Notes under the pieces: generated by a model
Seen by the model: the letters and a program-made list of their open reading frames with translations, nothing else
Databases searched by the model: none
Told to the model about the DNA's origin: nothing
Translations under genes and position numbers: made by a program
Shown: piece by piece, positions 35,001 to 45,385 of the stretch
Position numbering within the stretch: position 1 is the stretch's first letter
Layout of the letters: every line of letters starts with the position of its first letter
Source of the DNA: Meandrina meandrites
Taxonomy: Eukaryota > Cnidaria > Anthozoa > Scleractinia > Meandrinidae
Length of the DNA stretch: 64,000 nucleotides
Reading direction: 5' to 3'
Assembly: GCA_963693305.1 (NCBI GenBank)
Contig: OY855905.1
Coordinates: 20,030,437 to 20,094,436 of the forward strand

Positions 35001-38000
35001 AAGATTAACATTACTCATTTAAAAATTCAAAAATGTTTTTCAGCACTGATGCGTGATCGTGATGAGTTAGCAGCTGCTTTGGAAGTGCGTGACAGGATCA
35101 AATATGACCTGAACACTCCTGAGAGGGAGGAGATCTTGTCAACAGGAGATCTCATTATTGAGGTAATTATATTAGTAATAAGAATTGATAATTGGATTAC
35201 AATGTAGTTTCATTTCCTTGGTGGCTATGTTGTACATGAATTTCAGGTCAGGTCAAAATAATTTTGAACTAGTTTGATTTGTATTTTCCTGTGGTTTAGA
35301 CTTTTTACCATAATCCTTAAATAAAGAACAATGCAAATTAAACTAGTTTGAAATCATTTTATTTATTTTTTATTTATTACAATTTAATGGCCCAATGTTA
35401 AATACACAAACTAGTTCATTAAAATAAAATATAATGCATAAATTGTGCTATAAAAATGGTCAGCAAAAGAGACTTTTAAACCCCTTACAAGGCAGACCAC
35501 CTTAAAAGAAAAAAAAAAGATAGATAGAAAAAGCTACCAACAAATTTCGAAATAAAAGTATTCATAACTCGTTTCGCAAAAATAAGTAGTCCCTTGCTTT
35601 TTGACCTGAAATTCATGATAACCACTTTTCCTTTCTTGTAACTATAGTGGGTCTACTTTTACAGACAGTCTCCTTAAATCTCATGACCTTAATATGCCCA
35701 TTTGTAACTTTTTGATCAACTGCACACACACATCATTTTAAATTGTTTTTCTGAAAGCCTTGAGCGTGCGAGCTTGGACTCGCATCAGTGTTGAATCCAA
35801 AGGGCGCATTGAAACTGTGTTCAGCCACATAAAATGACTAGCTCTGACTGTGGAATTTGTTCTGTTTTGCGTTGGAACATAAAAGTATCAAAAAAACTTT
35901 ATTATTCATTTCTCGAAAATAAGTGATCCCTTACTCCCTTTTTGACCTGAAATTGATGATTACTTCTCTCTTGTAACTATAGTGGGTTGACGTTTACAAC
36001 AGTCTCCTTAAGGGGGGAGACTCTTAACTACAGCTCTGGAGCAGTTGCTAAGGAATTGCTGAAGACTGTATTTTGAAGCAAGCGATTTTGAAGCTTTTTG
36101 TAACCCTAAATGGTGAATTTTATTTGGGGGTACACCTGCTTTAAAAAATATATCATTGCGCGTGCGAAACTAGTGCCAGTCCCAAACCGCGCGTTAGAAT
36201 TTAAAATCCCTAAAACTCCACGGAAACAAGGTAAAGTTCCGATTTCTCTTACGAATCAGAGATAACGTGGCCGTCTTTATAATCTGACGTATGCTTTTAC
36301 CGTTTACACGAAAAAAGGAAACGCTACTGATGGAAGTCTGTAAATATGAGTCTTTATTACGCCATAACTCTTAATATAATAATGCGAATTTCACAAAAAC
36401 GATACGTCACATTATGCATGTGCACGTTCTTTATTTATTGACGCTCATTTTAATTTTAAAATCTATCCGCCGTTTGAGTTTTAGGTTTTATTCTGTTCTG
36501 GTCACGTGATGCGTTAAATATCACCGTGACGTGAAACTCTTGGAGAAATCTTCAATAGACCAAACTCGTGCAAAAAGCTTATCTGTATTCAGATGTTTTA
36601 TTTCCAAAATATAGCAATTAGAAACCTGCCTTAGAAACAAATTGGTAGTTAAGAGTCACCCCGGCCCCCTTAAATCGCATGACCTTGATACTTGGCAATA
36701 TATTGATTAAGGCAATTAAATACCGATAAAATGGCACTCCCTGACTGACGAATTTGCTCTGTTTTGTGATGAAACACAGTTAGCAACCCTTGGTGCCTGT
36801 CAGTGCAGAGGCAAAAACCAGGAGCCGTGCGCATGTGCAAGGGCTGCAGTGGATGCTAAGCGGGACATTGCAAAACTCAAACACGAGGTGATCATAATGT
36901 GTGTATAATTTTATATTTTTCCCTCTCAAACGAAAGGATTTGAGGGGTTTAAAAAAGATAACTGTTACTTTCTGATGGAGGATAGAAATCTTAAAAATGC
37001 TGTGGGTAAATATTTATTCAAGGTTTTCCCTCCAGTCAAAATAAACAGGAGGTAATTTGTACCCTGTAACCCAGTTGGTAAGCACTTGCTTCCTACAAAG
37101 GTGCAGCCTGGGTTTGTTTCCGACCTATAGTCGTCACATGTAGATCTTTCCGCCAAGAGTTTTGCTCCAGGTTCTCCGGTTTTCCTACCCTGCGAACGCA
37201 GACGTATTTCTGGCTGTCCTTTGTTTCCACCGAAAAATAACGTTATTTTTCGGTGGAAACAAACAACAGCCGGAAATACGTCTGCGTTCGCAGGCTACGG
37301 TTTTCTTGCCTCTACAAAAACTCACAGGTCTCTAAATTCCAATTTGATCTGGACAGCAGACCCACATGAAAACCTAATGTGGCTTATGTGGTTTCCCTCT
37401 ACTAATCACAGGTATTTTCTTTTTCAATACCAATCAATTGTTGTAAGTAGTGGATTCCTTTACTGATTTTGAGTATTTTATTCATTTTAAAAGGTAGAGG
37501 AGGACAATTCTTAGCTGATAATTTAAAATGTTGTTCCGGTTTTTTCCTCAGCTTGAACTAGTTCACCGGCGTGAAGAAGAAGCTCTTCTCACTGCTGATG
37601 CATACCGTGTGGCGTTTGAACAGCAACTGGCCAAGAATTCAACGCTGATTTATGAACTGTTAGAGAAATCTAGCTGGAGAAAGAAGTTAGGATTTGGCGG
37701 CACAACAAAAAAGATAACAAAACAAGATAACGGGTTAAAGAGCGAGGAAGAAGATCTGGTTCGTCAAATCAAGACGCATAAAGATGAAATTGTAGAAAAG
37801 CTTTTAGGCATGGTATGTTATATTACAAGTAACAATTAGGGCATCTTTTGTCATGTTTTGGTAGTGTATAAATATGGAAAAAACTCTGGTACCCAATTAT
37901 ACTCCTGTGTGGGGAGAGGCACTGTGAGAGTCCCAGCTCTGAGCAGTCCGGACTTCTTTTTACAAAGTCGCTAACCATTTGGCGACTTCCCTATCAAAGA

Positions 38001-38362
38001 AACCGTAAATGAATCATGATTCAAGTCATTGAAATTCGGAAGTTGTGAAAGTCATTGATATTTTGTTATTTAGGTTCAAGGTTTTTTGATCTCTTTTATT
38101 TGGACTCAACAATGTTCCATTTCAAAATAAGTATATATATAAAAGTTTAAATCTAAACTTATTGTTCAGAAATGATTTTTTTCTTTAGAACTGTCAACAA
38201 AAACTAGCCGTCGCGAACTTATGTTTGTTTCTTTGTTTTGATTGACAGCTCAATGACAACAGTGAAGCGCTTGCGCACCAGAGACTAGCGACAAAAATGT
38301 TGGCGGCGAAGATGAAAGAAATGGAGAAATGCAGGAATACTGAAGAATCGCCAAGTGTATAG
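28571..38362 (+). CDS. CCDC125: CCDC125-like coiled-coil protein (481 aa)
   Basis: Eight exons, 1,446 nt, open throughout: 28,571-29,015; 30,628-30,698; 32,460-32,618; 34,525-34,693; 35,044-35,162; 36,780-36,887; 37,552-37,812; 38,249-38,362 (TAG). Residues 1-148 are Ser-rich and basic, probably disordered. Residues 149-281 are heptad-rich coiled coil (YRALQCKLFKARQEIENLTL). Residues 322-357 carry a Cys cluster (CQCRGKNQEPCACARAA) before another coiled coil (358-440, HRREEEALLTADAYRVAFEQ). Length and layout fit the CCDC125 family (human about 510 aa), reported to affect cell motility in vertebrates. The family call rests on recognition of the pattern and is moderately sure; the gene model is well supported. 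The protein is probably cytoplasmic: no signal peptide or membrane segment is seen. Introns 2, 3 and 5-7 hold transposons. Exon 7 is duplicated at 62,911. Confidence 0.75.
30628..30698 (+). CDS. CCDC125: CCDC125-like exon 2
   Basis: 71 nt after the acceptor GTTTGCAG, ending in phase 0 at the donor GTGAGT. It encodes VERRSLVEDNEYRALQCKLF then KARQ, the start of the coiled coil. Confidence 0.78.
31257..32366. mobile_element. 1.1-kb long-TIR element carrying a helicase fragment
   Basis: Inverted repeats of about 140 bp, starting TAGACTACGAGCAGCC, lie at both ends. They enclose about 830 bp and are flanked by a perfect 9-bp duplication, ATATTGCAT (31,248-31,256 and 32,367-32,375). The inside holds a fragment of a RecQ-like helicase gene. 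A 9-bp target and long TIRs are typical of Mutator-like elements; with a captured gene piece it resembles a Pack-MULE. It is non-autonomous and sits in intron 2 of the CCDC125-like gene. Confidence 0.82.
31504..31842 (+). pseudogene. RecQ-like helicase fragment inside transposon
   Basis: An open frame of 112 codons reading MGVELLECLSRFPKIESLTP, EQKETLEFLL and then TGFGKSLIYQVF. The last is a Walker A (motif I) of a RecQ-type superfamily-2 helicase. LTPEQKE followed by motif I is the usual N-terminal order, but the stretch before motif I is shortened and altered. All motifs after motif I are missing. It is a non-functional captured fragment; a chimeric transcript cannot be ruled out. Confidence 0.6.
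32460..32618 (+). CDS. CCDC125: CCDC125-like exon 3
   Basis: 159 nt, phase 0 to phase 0, after the acceptor AACTTCCAG and before GTTAGT. It encodes EIENLTLDLEACQQQLQSKY and a Gln/Lys-rich coiled coil. Confidence 0.8.
32648..33463. mobile_element. 816-bp TTAA-flanked non-autonomous element
   Basis: Flanked by TTAA on both sides, with inverted ends GGTGGTTCCATATAG and CTATATAGAGCCACC. No coding capacity is seen. TTAA targets are used by piggyBac and Kolobok transposases. It lies in intron 3 of the CCDC125-like gene, 29 bp past the donor. Confidence 0.72.
33895..34110 (+). mobile_element. tRNA-derived SINE, internally deleted
   Basis: The head CATGGCTGAGTGGTCTAGAG resembles a tRNA A box. It is followed by TTGTGTTCTTGGGCAAGAAA and CAGTGTCTCTCTCCACC, the body shared with the copies at 59,085 (minus) and 37,880 (minus). 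The B-box part is missing and the 3' half is interrupted by a G-rich low-complexity run. Intron 3. Confidence 0.6.
34525..34693 (+). CDS. CCDC125: CCDC125-like exon 4
   Basis: 169 nt, phase 0 to phase 1, after TTTTGATAG and before GTAAGTG. It encodes EVNFLQWELELKQSYLLDSE and more coiled coil. Confidence 0.8.
35044..35162 (+). CDS. CCDC125: CCDC125-like exon 5
   Basis: 119 nt, phase 1 to phase 0, after TTTTTCAG and before GTAATT. It encodes LMRDRDELAAALEVRDRIKY and ends LSTGDLIIE. Confidence 0.8.
35570..36779. repeat. Intronic tandem duplication interrupted by a transposon
   Basis: About 320 bp (35,570-35,890) recurs as 35,910-36,011 plus 36,670-36,779. The second copy ends at the acceptor of exon 6 (AAACACAG). 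The first copy has the corresponding sequence decayed to AACATAAAAG and is not followed by an exon. The second copy is split by a TTAA element. Confidence 0.7.
36012..36669. mobile_element. 658-bp TTAA-flanked element with empty-site proof
   Basis: Ends with inverted repeats containing AGACTCTTAACTA and TAGTTAAGAGT, flanked by TTAA. The first copy of the surrounding duplication reads CTCCTTAAATCTCATGACC without it. That confirms precise insertion at a single TTAA, as for piggyBac-type elements. No coding capacity. Confidence 0.82.
36780..36887 (+). CDS. CCDC125: CCDC125-like exon 6
   Basis: 108 nt, phase 0 at both ends, after AAACACAG and before GTGATC. It encodes LATLGACQCRGKNQEPCACA, with four Cys that could bind metal, then RAAVDAKRDIAKLKHE. 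Confidence 0.78.
37066..37440 (+). mobile_element. tRNA-derived SINE split by a foldback element
   Basis: The head CCCAGTTGGTAAGCACTTGC and the B-box-like GGGTTTGTTTCCG resemble a tRNA promoter. The body reads TGCTCCAGGTTCTCCGG and later TCTAAATTCCAATTTGATCT. A palindromic element at 37,186-37,297 interrupts it. Its boundaries are approximate. Intron 6 of the CCDC125-like gene. Confidence 0.62.
37186..37297. mobile_element. 112-bp palindromic element nested in SINE
   Basis: Nearly perfect hairpin from TACCCTGCGAACGCAGACG to its complement ending GCAGGCTA, centred on AATAACGTTATT. It is flanked by CGGTTTTCC and CGGTTTTCT (8 of 9 match). Removing it restores the SINE body. Same end motif and target length as the elements at 49 and 57,378. 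Confidence 0.82.
37552..37812 (+). CDS. CCDC125: CCDC125-like exon 7
   Basis: 261 nt, phase 0 at both ends, after TTTCCTCAG and before GTATGT. It encodes LELVHRREEEALLTADAYRV, a basic patch (SWRKKLGFGGTTKK) and a coiled coil ending VEKLLGM. A copy with 14 base changes lies at 62,911. Confidence 0.82.
37880..38000 (-). mobile_element. SINE fragment in intron 7
   Basis: Minus-strand SINE of the same family as 59,085. On the plus strand it reads GGTACCCAATTATACTCC and GAGAGGCACTGTGAGAG, followed by a tRNA-like head remnant. It is also present in the duplicated segment near 63,250-63,375, so it predates that duplication. Confidence 0.55.
38249..38362 (+). CDS. CCDC125: CCDC125-like exon 8, C-terminus
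   Basis: 114 nt from the acceptor ATTGACAG to TAG. It encodes LNDNSEALAHQRLATKMLAA, then KMKEMEKCRNTEESPSV. A likely poly(A) signal AATAAA lies near 38,708. The exon is missing from the duplicate near 63 kb. Confidence 0.77.
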   Translation, partial: LNDNSEALAHQRLATKMLAAKMKEMEKCRNTEESPSV

Positions 38363-39542
38363 AAATACGTAGAGATAATGACCACTGAATTAGTTAGACC
38401 GTCTCATGATTCGTGGGCTTTGGTAAACCACTGTTTCTGTTTTTAGGTCTCGCACAGGAGGTTACCCTTCAAGAAAACAATAGAACAAACAGCAGGAACA
38501 ATGCCCTTGGCCCCAAAACAATAGCAACTGCTTAAAGTAATTATAAAAGGGAAACTTGTATATTTTTGATCTGAAAAAGAGATGGAGCTTCAAAACCCAA
38601 AAACAAAACATACGTCAGCTGTGTAAATTGAACCAAAGATATTTGATGCAGAAAATTGGTTGAAACCAGGAAAACAAAATGAGTGTTTTTAAAGAGTTAT
38701 TTTTTGGTAATAAATTTTTATTTTTCAAGTAATGGGTTGTTGAAGGGGTTGGGGAGAGCGATTTTATTTTTGTGTAAAAATAATACAAATTTCACTTAGT
38801 AGAAAAATTTCCTCTTTTTTGATAGATTTCGTTACACTGTTTGTTTTATAGTAGTTCTAATCATCTTATTTCCTATTTCAGTTTTGGACTCGTGTATTAA
38901 ATAACTAAATTTCATAGATAGCGGAAACAAAAATCTAATATTCTATTTAATTTTGTGATTGAACTATTTATGTAATGCCCTAGATTATATGGTGAGAATG
39001 TATTTATTATATATTTTAACAATGTAATATAAGCTGTAGTAAGGACTAGTAAAATATTTTTCGTTGTAGTATTTATGAATAATCTGTTGGAACAGGTATT
39101 CGTGTGTATGTTTGAAGACAACACGTTTTATTTATACCAAAACAATGACAGTTAAAAACAGAAATTCGAACAATTAAAGCTTTGTGACCTGCGTCGTCGA
39201 GCTTGCTGTCATTCTCTCGTCACCCTCTCCTCCCCCAATCTCCGAAGCGTTCTATCCAACAAAAAGACGAAAGGAGCCCCTGACGGTAGAATGAGTTTGA
39301 ATGTTGCGTGTCGTCACTCTGCAAAAAGTGCAATTATTAGCGAATCTCTTTATACAAAGGCTGATGAAGGTGAATCAAAAGGCGGGAAAATTGAGGAGTA
39401 GTAAAAACGAGAAGCCATAACTCGCACAAATAAAGAGGTGACTGTTCACATGGCCGTCTCATCTTCCCGGTCGACATTCAAGCTTACTCGCCAGCACGTA
39501 TGGCGTGACTTGGATAATTAGCAAACAAGGTCACGACATTAA
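38363..39542. other. 3' flank of CCDC125-like gene
   Basis: No gene recognised. Sequence from about 38,930 to 39,420 recurs at 63,480-64,000, next to the exon 7 duplicate. AT-rich, with short accidental open frames. Confidence 0.5.
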
Positions 39543-39923
39543 AGGGGCACTGTCACGAGCATAACTTCAAAAATTCAACAGTCTAAAAACATATTTACAC
39601 CATTGGAAACCTATTAACAGTGGTCCAGTTTTCTATAAAATTACTATACCAGTGTACTGAAGATAAATATAGAGTGATATCACTGTGATAGCATCGGGAG
39701 CTTTTCATCTCAACTTGAAAAAGTCAGCCTGACTTTTTCAAGTCCTGTACGTGGTTTGGAAAAATTGATGAAAACTATTTACAGTCCCCATTTTCTTTAA
39801 ACAATTTGCTAGATATCCTTCCCTTTACGTTCTAGGAGCATTTCCTGCATGGTTGAAAGTACTTAGTTGTAATTTTGGTGCCGTTTTACTAAAAAGCCAA
39901 AAAATGCCCGTGACAGTGTCCCT
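39543..39923. mobile_element. TTAA-flanked MITE (family AGGGACACTGTCACG)
   Basis: 381 bp between TTAA sites, with ends AGGGGCACTGTCACG and CGTGACAGTGTCCCT. The related element at 61,315 and the possible 9.8-kb element at 49,189 share the end motif. No coding capacity. The target fits piggyBac-type integration. Confidence 0.75.
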
Positions 39924-39927
39924 TTAA

Positions 39928-40118
39928 GGGCGCGTTCGTTTGGGATCAATCCGGAATAAGAATAATTGGAATAATACAAGTTAGCGTTCGTTTGGCTGCT
40001 CTTCCTATTCCGGAATACTTGGATTTCCATTCCGGCTATTCTGCTCCCAGGAGCAGAATAGCCGGAATATATTCCAGAATATATTCTTATTCCAGAATAT
40101 CCCCGAACGAACGCGCCC
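39928..40118. mobile_element. 191-bp PIF/Harbinger-like MITE
   Basis: Ends GGGCGCGTTCGTTTGGG and CCGAACGAACGCGCCC, flanked by the 3-bp duplication TAA, as in Tourist/Harbinger MITEs. It is inserted into the TTAA at the edge of the previous MITE. The interior is a run of GGAATA-type motifs that can fold on itself. Confidence 0.75.
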
Positions 40119-40121
40119 TAA

Positions 40122-40211
40122 ATAGCCTAAAATTCTGTTAAATACCTTTATGTAAGAACCTGTTTACGCTAACCTGGAAAATTGTAGGTTCTTACACGCG
40201 AGTTTTTACTG
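40122..40211. mobile_element. Truncated Tc1/mariner-like MITE
   Basis: The right end matches the element at 41,626: GTTCTTACACGCGAGTTTTTACTG followed by TA, with AAATAGCCTAAAATTCTG upstream. The left end is missing, probably cut off by the MITEs that now adjoin it. Confidence 0.65.
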
Positions 40212-40749
40212 TAGTTGAAGATGTACTTCCAAATCTCTTTCATTCTCTGCCCTTATAAACATGACTACAGCATTAAGAGGCTAGTGTACAGAGCGGTGCA
40301 GTCATATCCTCTTTCCCTGTTGGTTTTACCTTCGATTCCGCCTGGGTAAACTGCTGTTGAAAAGAATCATAGTTTTGTCAAATCACTGTGATGTACAGCT
40401 CCGTGATGTTTGAATCCAAAACATTTGGCGTGCATTTCGTTTGACAGCTTTTCAAATCACTTTCAACGTTTTCAAGATAGTTTTTCAAAACTTTGTCTTT
40501 ATTAGTTTAAGTATAAAAAGCTATAACTGCTTCTTCTTTGTTACACTATCTCACTCAGATGATAGGATATACCTTGTATTTTCAATGGCTTGTTTATTAC
40601 GCTTCAATTAAGGTATTTCTTTCACAGGGCATTTCAAACACCATCACGAAAGCGCTTTATTTCAAGCGAACCAGGAATAATAACTAAATATTGTAAGCAT
40701 TTCTTTTCCAATGATCGGTGAAAAGGCGATCGCGTTTTTACTTTCAAGT

Positions 40750-40848
40750 ATGACGGCAAGACCAACAGTACCTGTACCTATGCCAATCATGACAGGCCGT
40801 GGTGTGCATGGGACAGTGACTAGAGGAGAACAAGATGGAGTAATTGCG
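40750..40848 (+). CDS. Possible orphan first exon
   Basis: An ATG opens 33 codons (MTARPTVPVPMPIMTGRGVH and GTVTRGEQDGVIA) followed by a consensus donor GTAAGAAAC in phase 0. I do not recognise the protein and could not join it to a next exon with confidence. It may be a first exon of an unrecognised gene, or chance. Confidence 0.25.
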
Positions 40849-41118
40849 GTAAGAAACTAACCTAAGGTGAGGGTGACCATTTTCTTTTGAAATAAAATAT
40901 TATTTCGAATTTAAACCATCTTAAGTTATTTTTTTAGATTATTATATACTTTCAGTCCAGGGTTCCGCTGGTTACCAGACACGTTGCTGAATGGGCCACC
41001 CTGGGAAAGTGTGTCAATTGTTTAGCGCCCGACAGTCTTACATTTTGTATATAATTGTTCTTCTGTATTTTATTTTGTATATTCATTTAGAATCACATTT
41101 TGCGTTTCTTATTCCTAG

Positions 41119-41234
41119 AGTGTAGCGACAGGGAAAAAGAAAACTGTCGTAATACTGATCTATGCCTACCAGCCGTTGAAGGGCAGCCAATGAAGTGCTT
41201 TGACCTTGGTCATCACACTGGACTTGGGCGCTAA
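41119..41234 (+). CDS. Possible Cys-rich terminal exon
   Basis: After the acceptor TTATTCCTAG, a phase-1 frame encodes ECSDREKENCRNTDLCLPAV and EGQPMKCFDLGHHTGLGR before TAA. Four cysteines in 30 residues suggest a small disulphide domain of a secreted protein. No matching phase-1 donor was found upstream, so this is tentative. Confidence 0.25.
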
Positions 41235-41625
41235 GGCCTTAAAATTCGTTCCGCTTGCTTCAACGGCAACTTCGGTACATCACACTAAGAATCAGTTTTG
41301 CACTGTTTGCCAAAATGTACTTACCCAGTCCGGTTCAGTGATTTATTGGTGTCGGATGAAACACGTTAAAAATAATAAAAGTGATTTATGCAAATGTGGT
41401 TCTAAATTCTTTTCTGAATCTTGAGCCACTTTCGTTCCATTTTTGCCAGGAAAACTAATAGGTAATCAATCGTTTTTTCCAGGTCAATAGTTCTTTCGTC
41501 CTAAAAAATCATCATCGTCATCATAAACCCCTCGTGTTGCTAAGACGTCTTTGAACTTGAAGTAGCTCCAACAGTCCATAAGACAATGTATCACCCCAAA
41601 CAACACTTTTTGCTCTTTAACGATA

Positions 41626-42092
41626 CAGTAAAATCCCGCGAGTAAGAACAACCATTTTAAGAACCTATTAGGTTATAATTTGCCTGTTATACCCCCTTCA
41701 TTTAAGAACCACTTAGGCCTAAAATTTGGAAACAGGTTCTTATTTTCTAAAATCAATTAAATGTTTACATTAACTGGGAAATAAGATTGTTGACATCCTG
41801 GATTCTCTTTGGAGACCCTAAGGAGCCTTATCACTCTAGTTGCAATGTAAATAGCAATGTTGAAAATCATAAAATATTAGCTTTTACAATGACGTAAATA
41901 TAAATCACAAATATGAGGAAAACAGTCTGAATACCACTAAAAGCTCTATCAGAAACAAGAAATATCTTTCTTTAAAAATTAAGAACCTGTTAAGAACCTA
42001 AATAGCCTAAAATTCTGCTAAATATCCTTTATGTAAGAACCTGTTTAGGCTAACCTGGAAAAATGTAGCTTCTTACTCGCGGGTTTTTACTG
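41626..42092. mobile_element. Tc1/mariner-like MITE, 467 bp
   Basis: Ends CAGTAAAATCCCGCGAGTAA and TTACTCGCGGGTTTTTACTG, flanked by TA on each side, the target used by Tc1/mariner transposases. The interior has several TTAAGAACCT-type repeats and no coding sequence. Relatives lie at 40,122 (partial) and 45,914. Confidence 0.8.
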
Positions 42093-45000
42093 TATTCTAC
42101 GCGAGTTATGCCATGTTACGTAACATGCATGAAATGTTAGACACCCCTCCTCCTATTTTTTCGATTTAAAAACAGGCCTTAATTTACCTTAATGGGTAAT
42201 ACCAACTGTTTTTCCCTGGTTCTGGATATGGGATATATAAGTGTTTGTAAACTCAGAGGGGTCATTTTCACAGGGATAAAAAATAGTCCTTATTGATTTC
42301 GAAAATTCTCTTAACGTATAAAAATCTCGGAAACGGCCTCAATTTGATCAATTCACGTTAAAAGAAGAAAATAATCAAGGAGTTTCTCTGGAAGCAGTGT
42401 CCAGTCCACGGTATTCTCATAGAACTGTTCAAAAGCGACGTTGAGTATCAGTAGACGACTAGCCATGTCGGGAAATTTGTGAAATGCACAGACCTCGACA
42501 AACCGGCTACTAAAAAAATCGCGGAACATTAAAGACTGAAGATTGTTTTCCCTTGGATCAATAAAGAGGAGAGATGTTAACAAGAAGCGGGATGTCAAAA
42601 GAGTAGACTCACGATAGAAGAAATATATATGTTGTTTATCCTTCGACCAATTAATAGGTGAGGTGTTAACAAGACGTAGGGATGTCGAAAGGGTAGATGT
42701 GTTCTCAGTTAAGTATGTTTTTATAAACTGGATTTGCCACAACTCATTTTTTGTTCATGCATTTGACGCGCGCTTGGTCTTGTAGTTGAGCCATCGTAGC
42801 GCGGGCGCAAAAAAGTCTAAAAATAGCTTTCTCGCGAAAGACACATTCGTAGTCCCTATGATTACCATAGATTCAGCCTTTGGAATTATGAACTTCCAGT
42901 ATAAATAAAGGTTGTGCGTCTGTTTGTATGGTAAGATTTATGATACGGGCTGCAAAATTCTGAACCGCTTGGAGCTCAAAAATGAGCAATAAAGTCAAGA
43001 TGAAACTGGCTGACGATTCGTACGAGGAATCTTTCTCTAATATATAGATTGAGCCAAGGGGTAAGTGGAGCTCCAATTATTGGCTTGTTCTATCAAAATT
43101 ATATTGGAATATTTCAGCCTGCGATCTAATGGAAAACCATTACAGTACCCGGTTAGCGGTCAACTTCAAAATACACGTGACCTCGATAAGTTCTTCACCA
43201 AAGCTAGGAATGGTCATGTGATACTATTCAGCAGATACCTTGTTTTGACAGCTGTCAATTGGCCATAAAATGTATCTCCAATATGAAACATAACTAAGGC
43301 AAAGCTGTAGCCTAGCCTAGATCGATCATTTGGTCGACGGGTGCTATGTTGTGCGACGTCATCGTCGTTGTACCTACGTAAGCGTCCGCGAAACATGCCG
43401 CTAACCATGATGACCATGATGTAACGTATGTATGGATTCCATAAGTATGGGGCTCCGCCTGCGGACCTTCGGGCCTCTGAAGTTCCACTGATAAGAACAG
43501 ATGAAAATTTTTTGTAGCATTGCCGACTTTTGCAAATTGTGATATGCATTAACGATATCTGGCAAAGAAATTTGCATTTTGCATTTGAAGGATTTGTTTG
43601 CAACATTTTTTTGCACAGATACTGCAATCACATGCAAACCGAAGCCCGATTTTTCATTTTCTTCAGATTTAGGGTGGTCTTTTAGATATCGTATATCCCC
43701 AACGAATTCGGTGACCCCCCATTTGTGTTTTACATTTCTGACACGAGTAACCCCGTAAGGCAGCTGCCGTGGGGCTACTTGGGTCAATTTGTGCAGTGCA
43801 TGTACCGCTGGCCTCTCAGAACCGCTACCCCGGGTACAGTCCATTTTGTGGCCAACTACAGACCCCACCTTGATCACTTTTAGGCAAGACCGGAATGTAA
43901 TGGGAGCCGTTTCTTTAATGTTAAAATGGCATTGCTAAATACCTTAAAACTTTTTTACCACTAATCTTCCCTTTTACAAATCTCTACCCGCCAAATTGTT
44001 TTGCCCCAAAATCCCAAAAATGTGCGTCCCCACTGTAGTAACTCTTTTGAAAATGCCTGAAAATACAATACCCAATAGTCACGATAGTCACTCCAGTTGT
44101 GAAAATGGGATCCCACCAAGCGGCACATGTACATCCCCATCAACCTATTACTAGGAAGTACCCTTCCCCCACCCCCAACGGGGCGAGTAACACATAATCT
44201 CATAGACATGGAAGTTTTAGGGAGAAAATCAATGTTAGAAGATTTTTGTACGAATAGCTAAAATAAACACTTTTAAAAATAACTCAAATTTATTAGTTAA
44301 GGGCGCACCTGGTTACTCCGCTTTTATAAGGTGGAATCTCATTAGTTTGTGGTGGAATAAATTAACGGCGCTTACGTTATAACCAATTGTCTTAATCTCA
44401 TGAATAAAATGCGGGTGAATAAATTAGTGTAAAACCGGTTTGACCGGCTTGTCAAGTTCTATTCTTAGGCTGGTTGGGTATAACCGGTTGGGGATTTCCA
44501 TATAATCGTGAACATTACACAGGCGGAGGAGGAGGTGGAGGAGGCGCTTGTTCATACTTCAACGGTTTACATTTATTTTGCGTTGTTTTCCTTATTTACA
44601 TTTCTTGTCGGTAACTGTGCTCACATCGTGGGTGGCTCCACCTAAAATATTCTACAATTTGTATAGGATCATTTAATGGAGCCTAAACCGTCAGTTGTGG
44701 AATTGCACGCATTTTAGGCATTCTACTGATGAACGGTTACGGCAATTAGATATCTACAGGAGCCTCAAGTTAGATCGTGGTCTGTTCTCTTTAAATTGTA
44801 ACAGCGCCATCGCAAAAATCTCAAAGATTCAACATCTCATATTTCAAACGCAAAGCGCAAAGGACATCATGTAGCTGAAAACTTGTGAAAACAAACATTT
44901 AGGATTCTTCCTCCTGGTGACCATAAAAATTTAGTAAGCCCAGAAAATTTTGATTTTAGAATTTTTTTTTTTTGCTCGATCTTCAATACAGTAAAATCAC

Positions 45001-45385
45001 AGGTGATTATACATATTTTTCATTTCTATCAGTCTCTTAGAAACGCGACATCTATGTGTACATCATTAATGTTAAGAGAAAACAACATTTGATCACTAAA
45101 TAAAAGCGCCAGTCGGAATAATGCTGCAATATCAGTAAGATGGCAATCCCCTAAAATATCCCGATATGTTATCTTGAACAACCAACACCAATTTAATAAA
45201 AATAACACTTACTTTACTGCCATTTATATTTTACCAATAAATATAAAGATAATATAAAACGGGAAATATAAAGGAAATTTGTATCTTGCTTGCATTCTTA
45301 TTGTTTAACAATATATTTATTTTGTACTCAGCTGTATCAGCTCTGGAAAGTTGCGTGTCAATTGCTTGTCTGTCGACTTGAAACT
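42093..45385. other. Intergenic sequence, no supported gene
   Basis: Open frames of 129 codons (42,353-42,742, minus) and 158 codons (43,401-43,877, minus) occur, but neither resembles a family. The second overlaps a dispersed repeat (43,700-43,755) also found near 56,310-56,360. A GGA-rich run lies at 44,523-44,548. Otherwise I see nothing. Confidence 0.4.

Noticed and set aside
42353..42742. 129-codon minus-strand frame
   Set aside because: It contains a local near-duplicate (GTTAACAAGA...GATGTC blocks), no recognised motif and no clear splice sites; likely chance.
43401..43877. 158-codon minus-strand frame
   Set aside because: It overlaps a dispersed repeat shared with about 56,310-56,360 and shows no recognisable domain.
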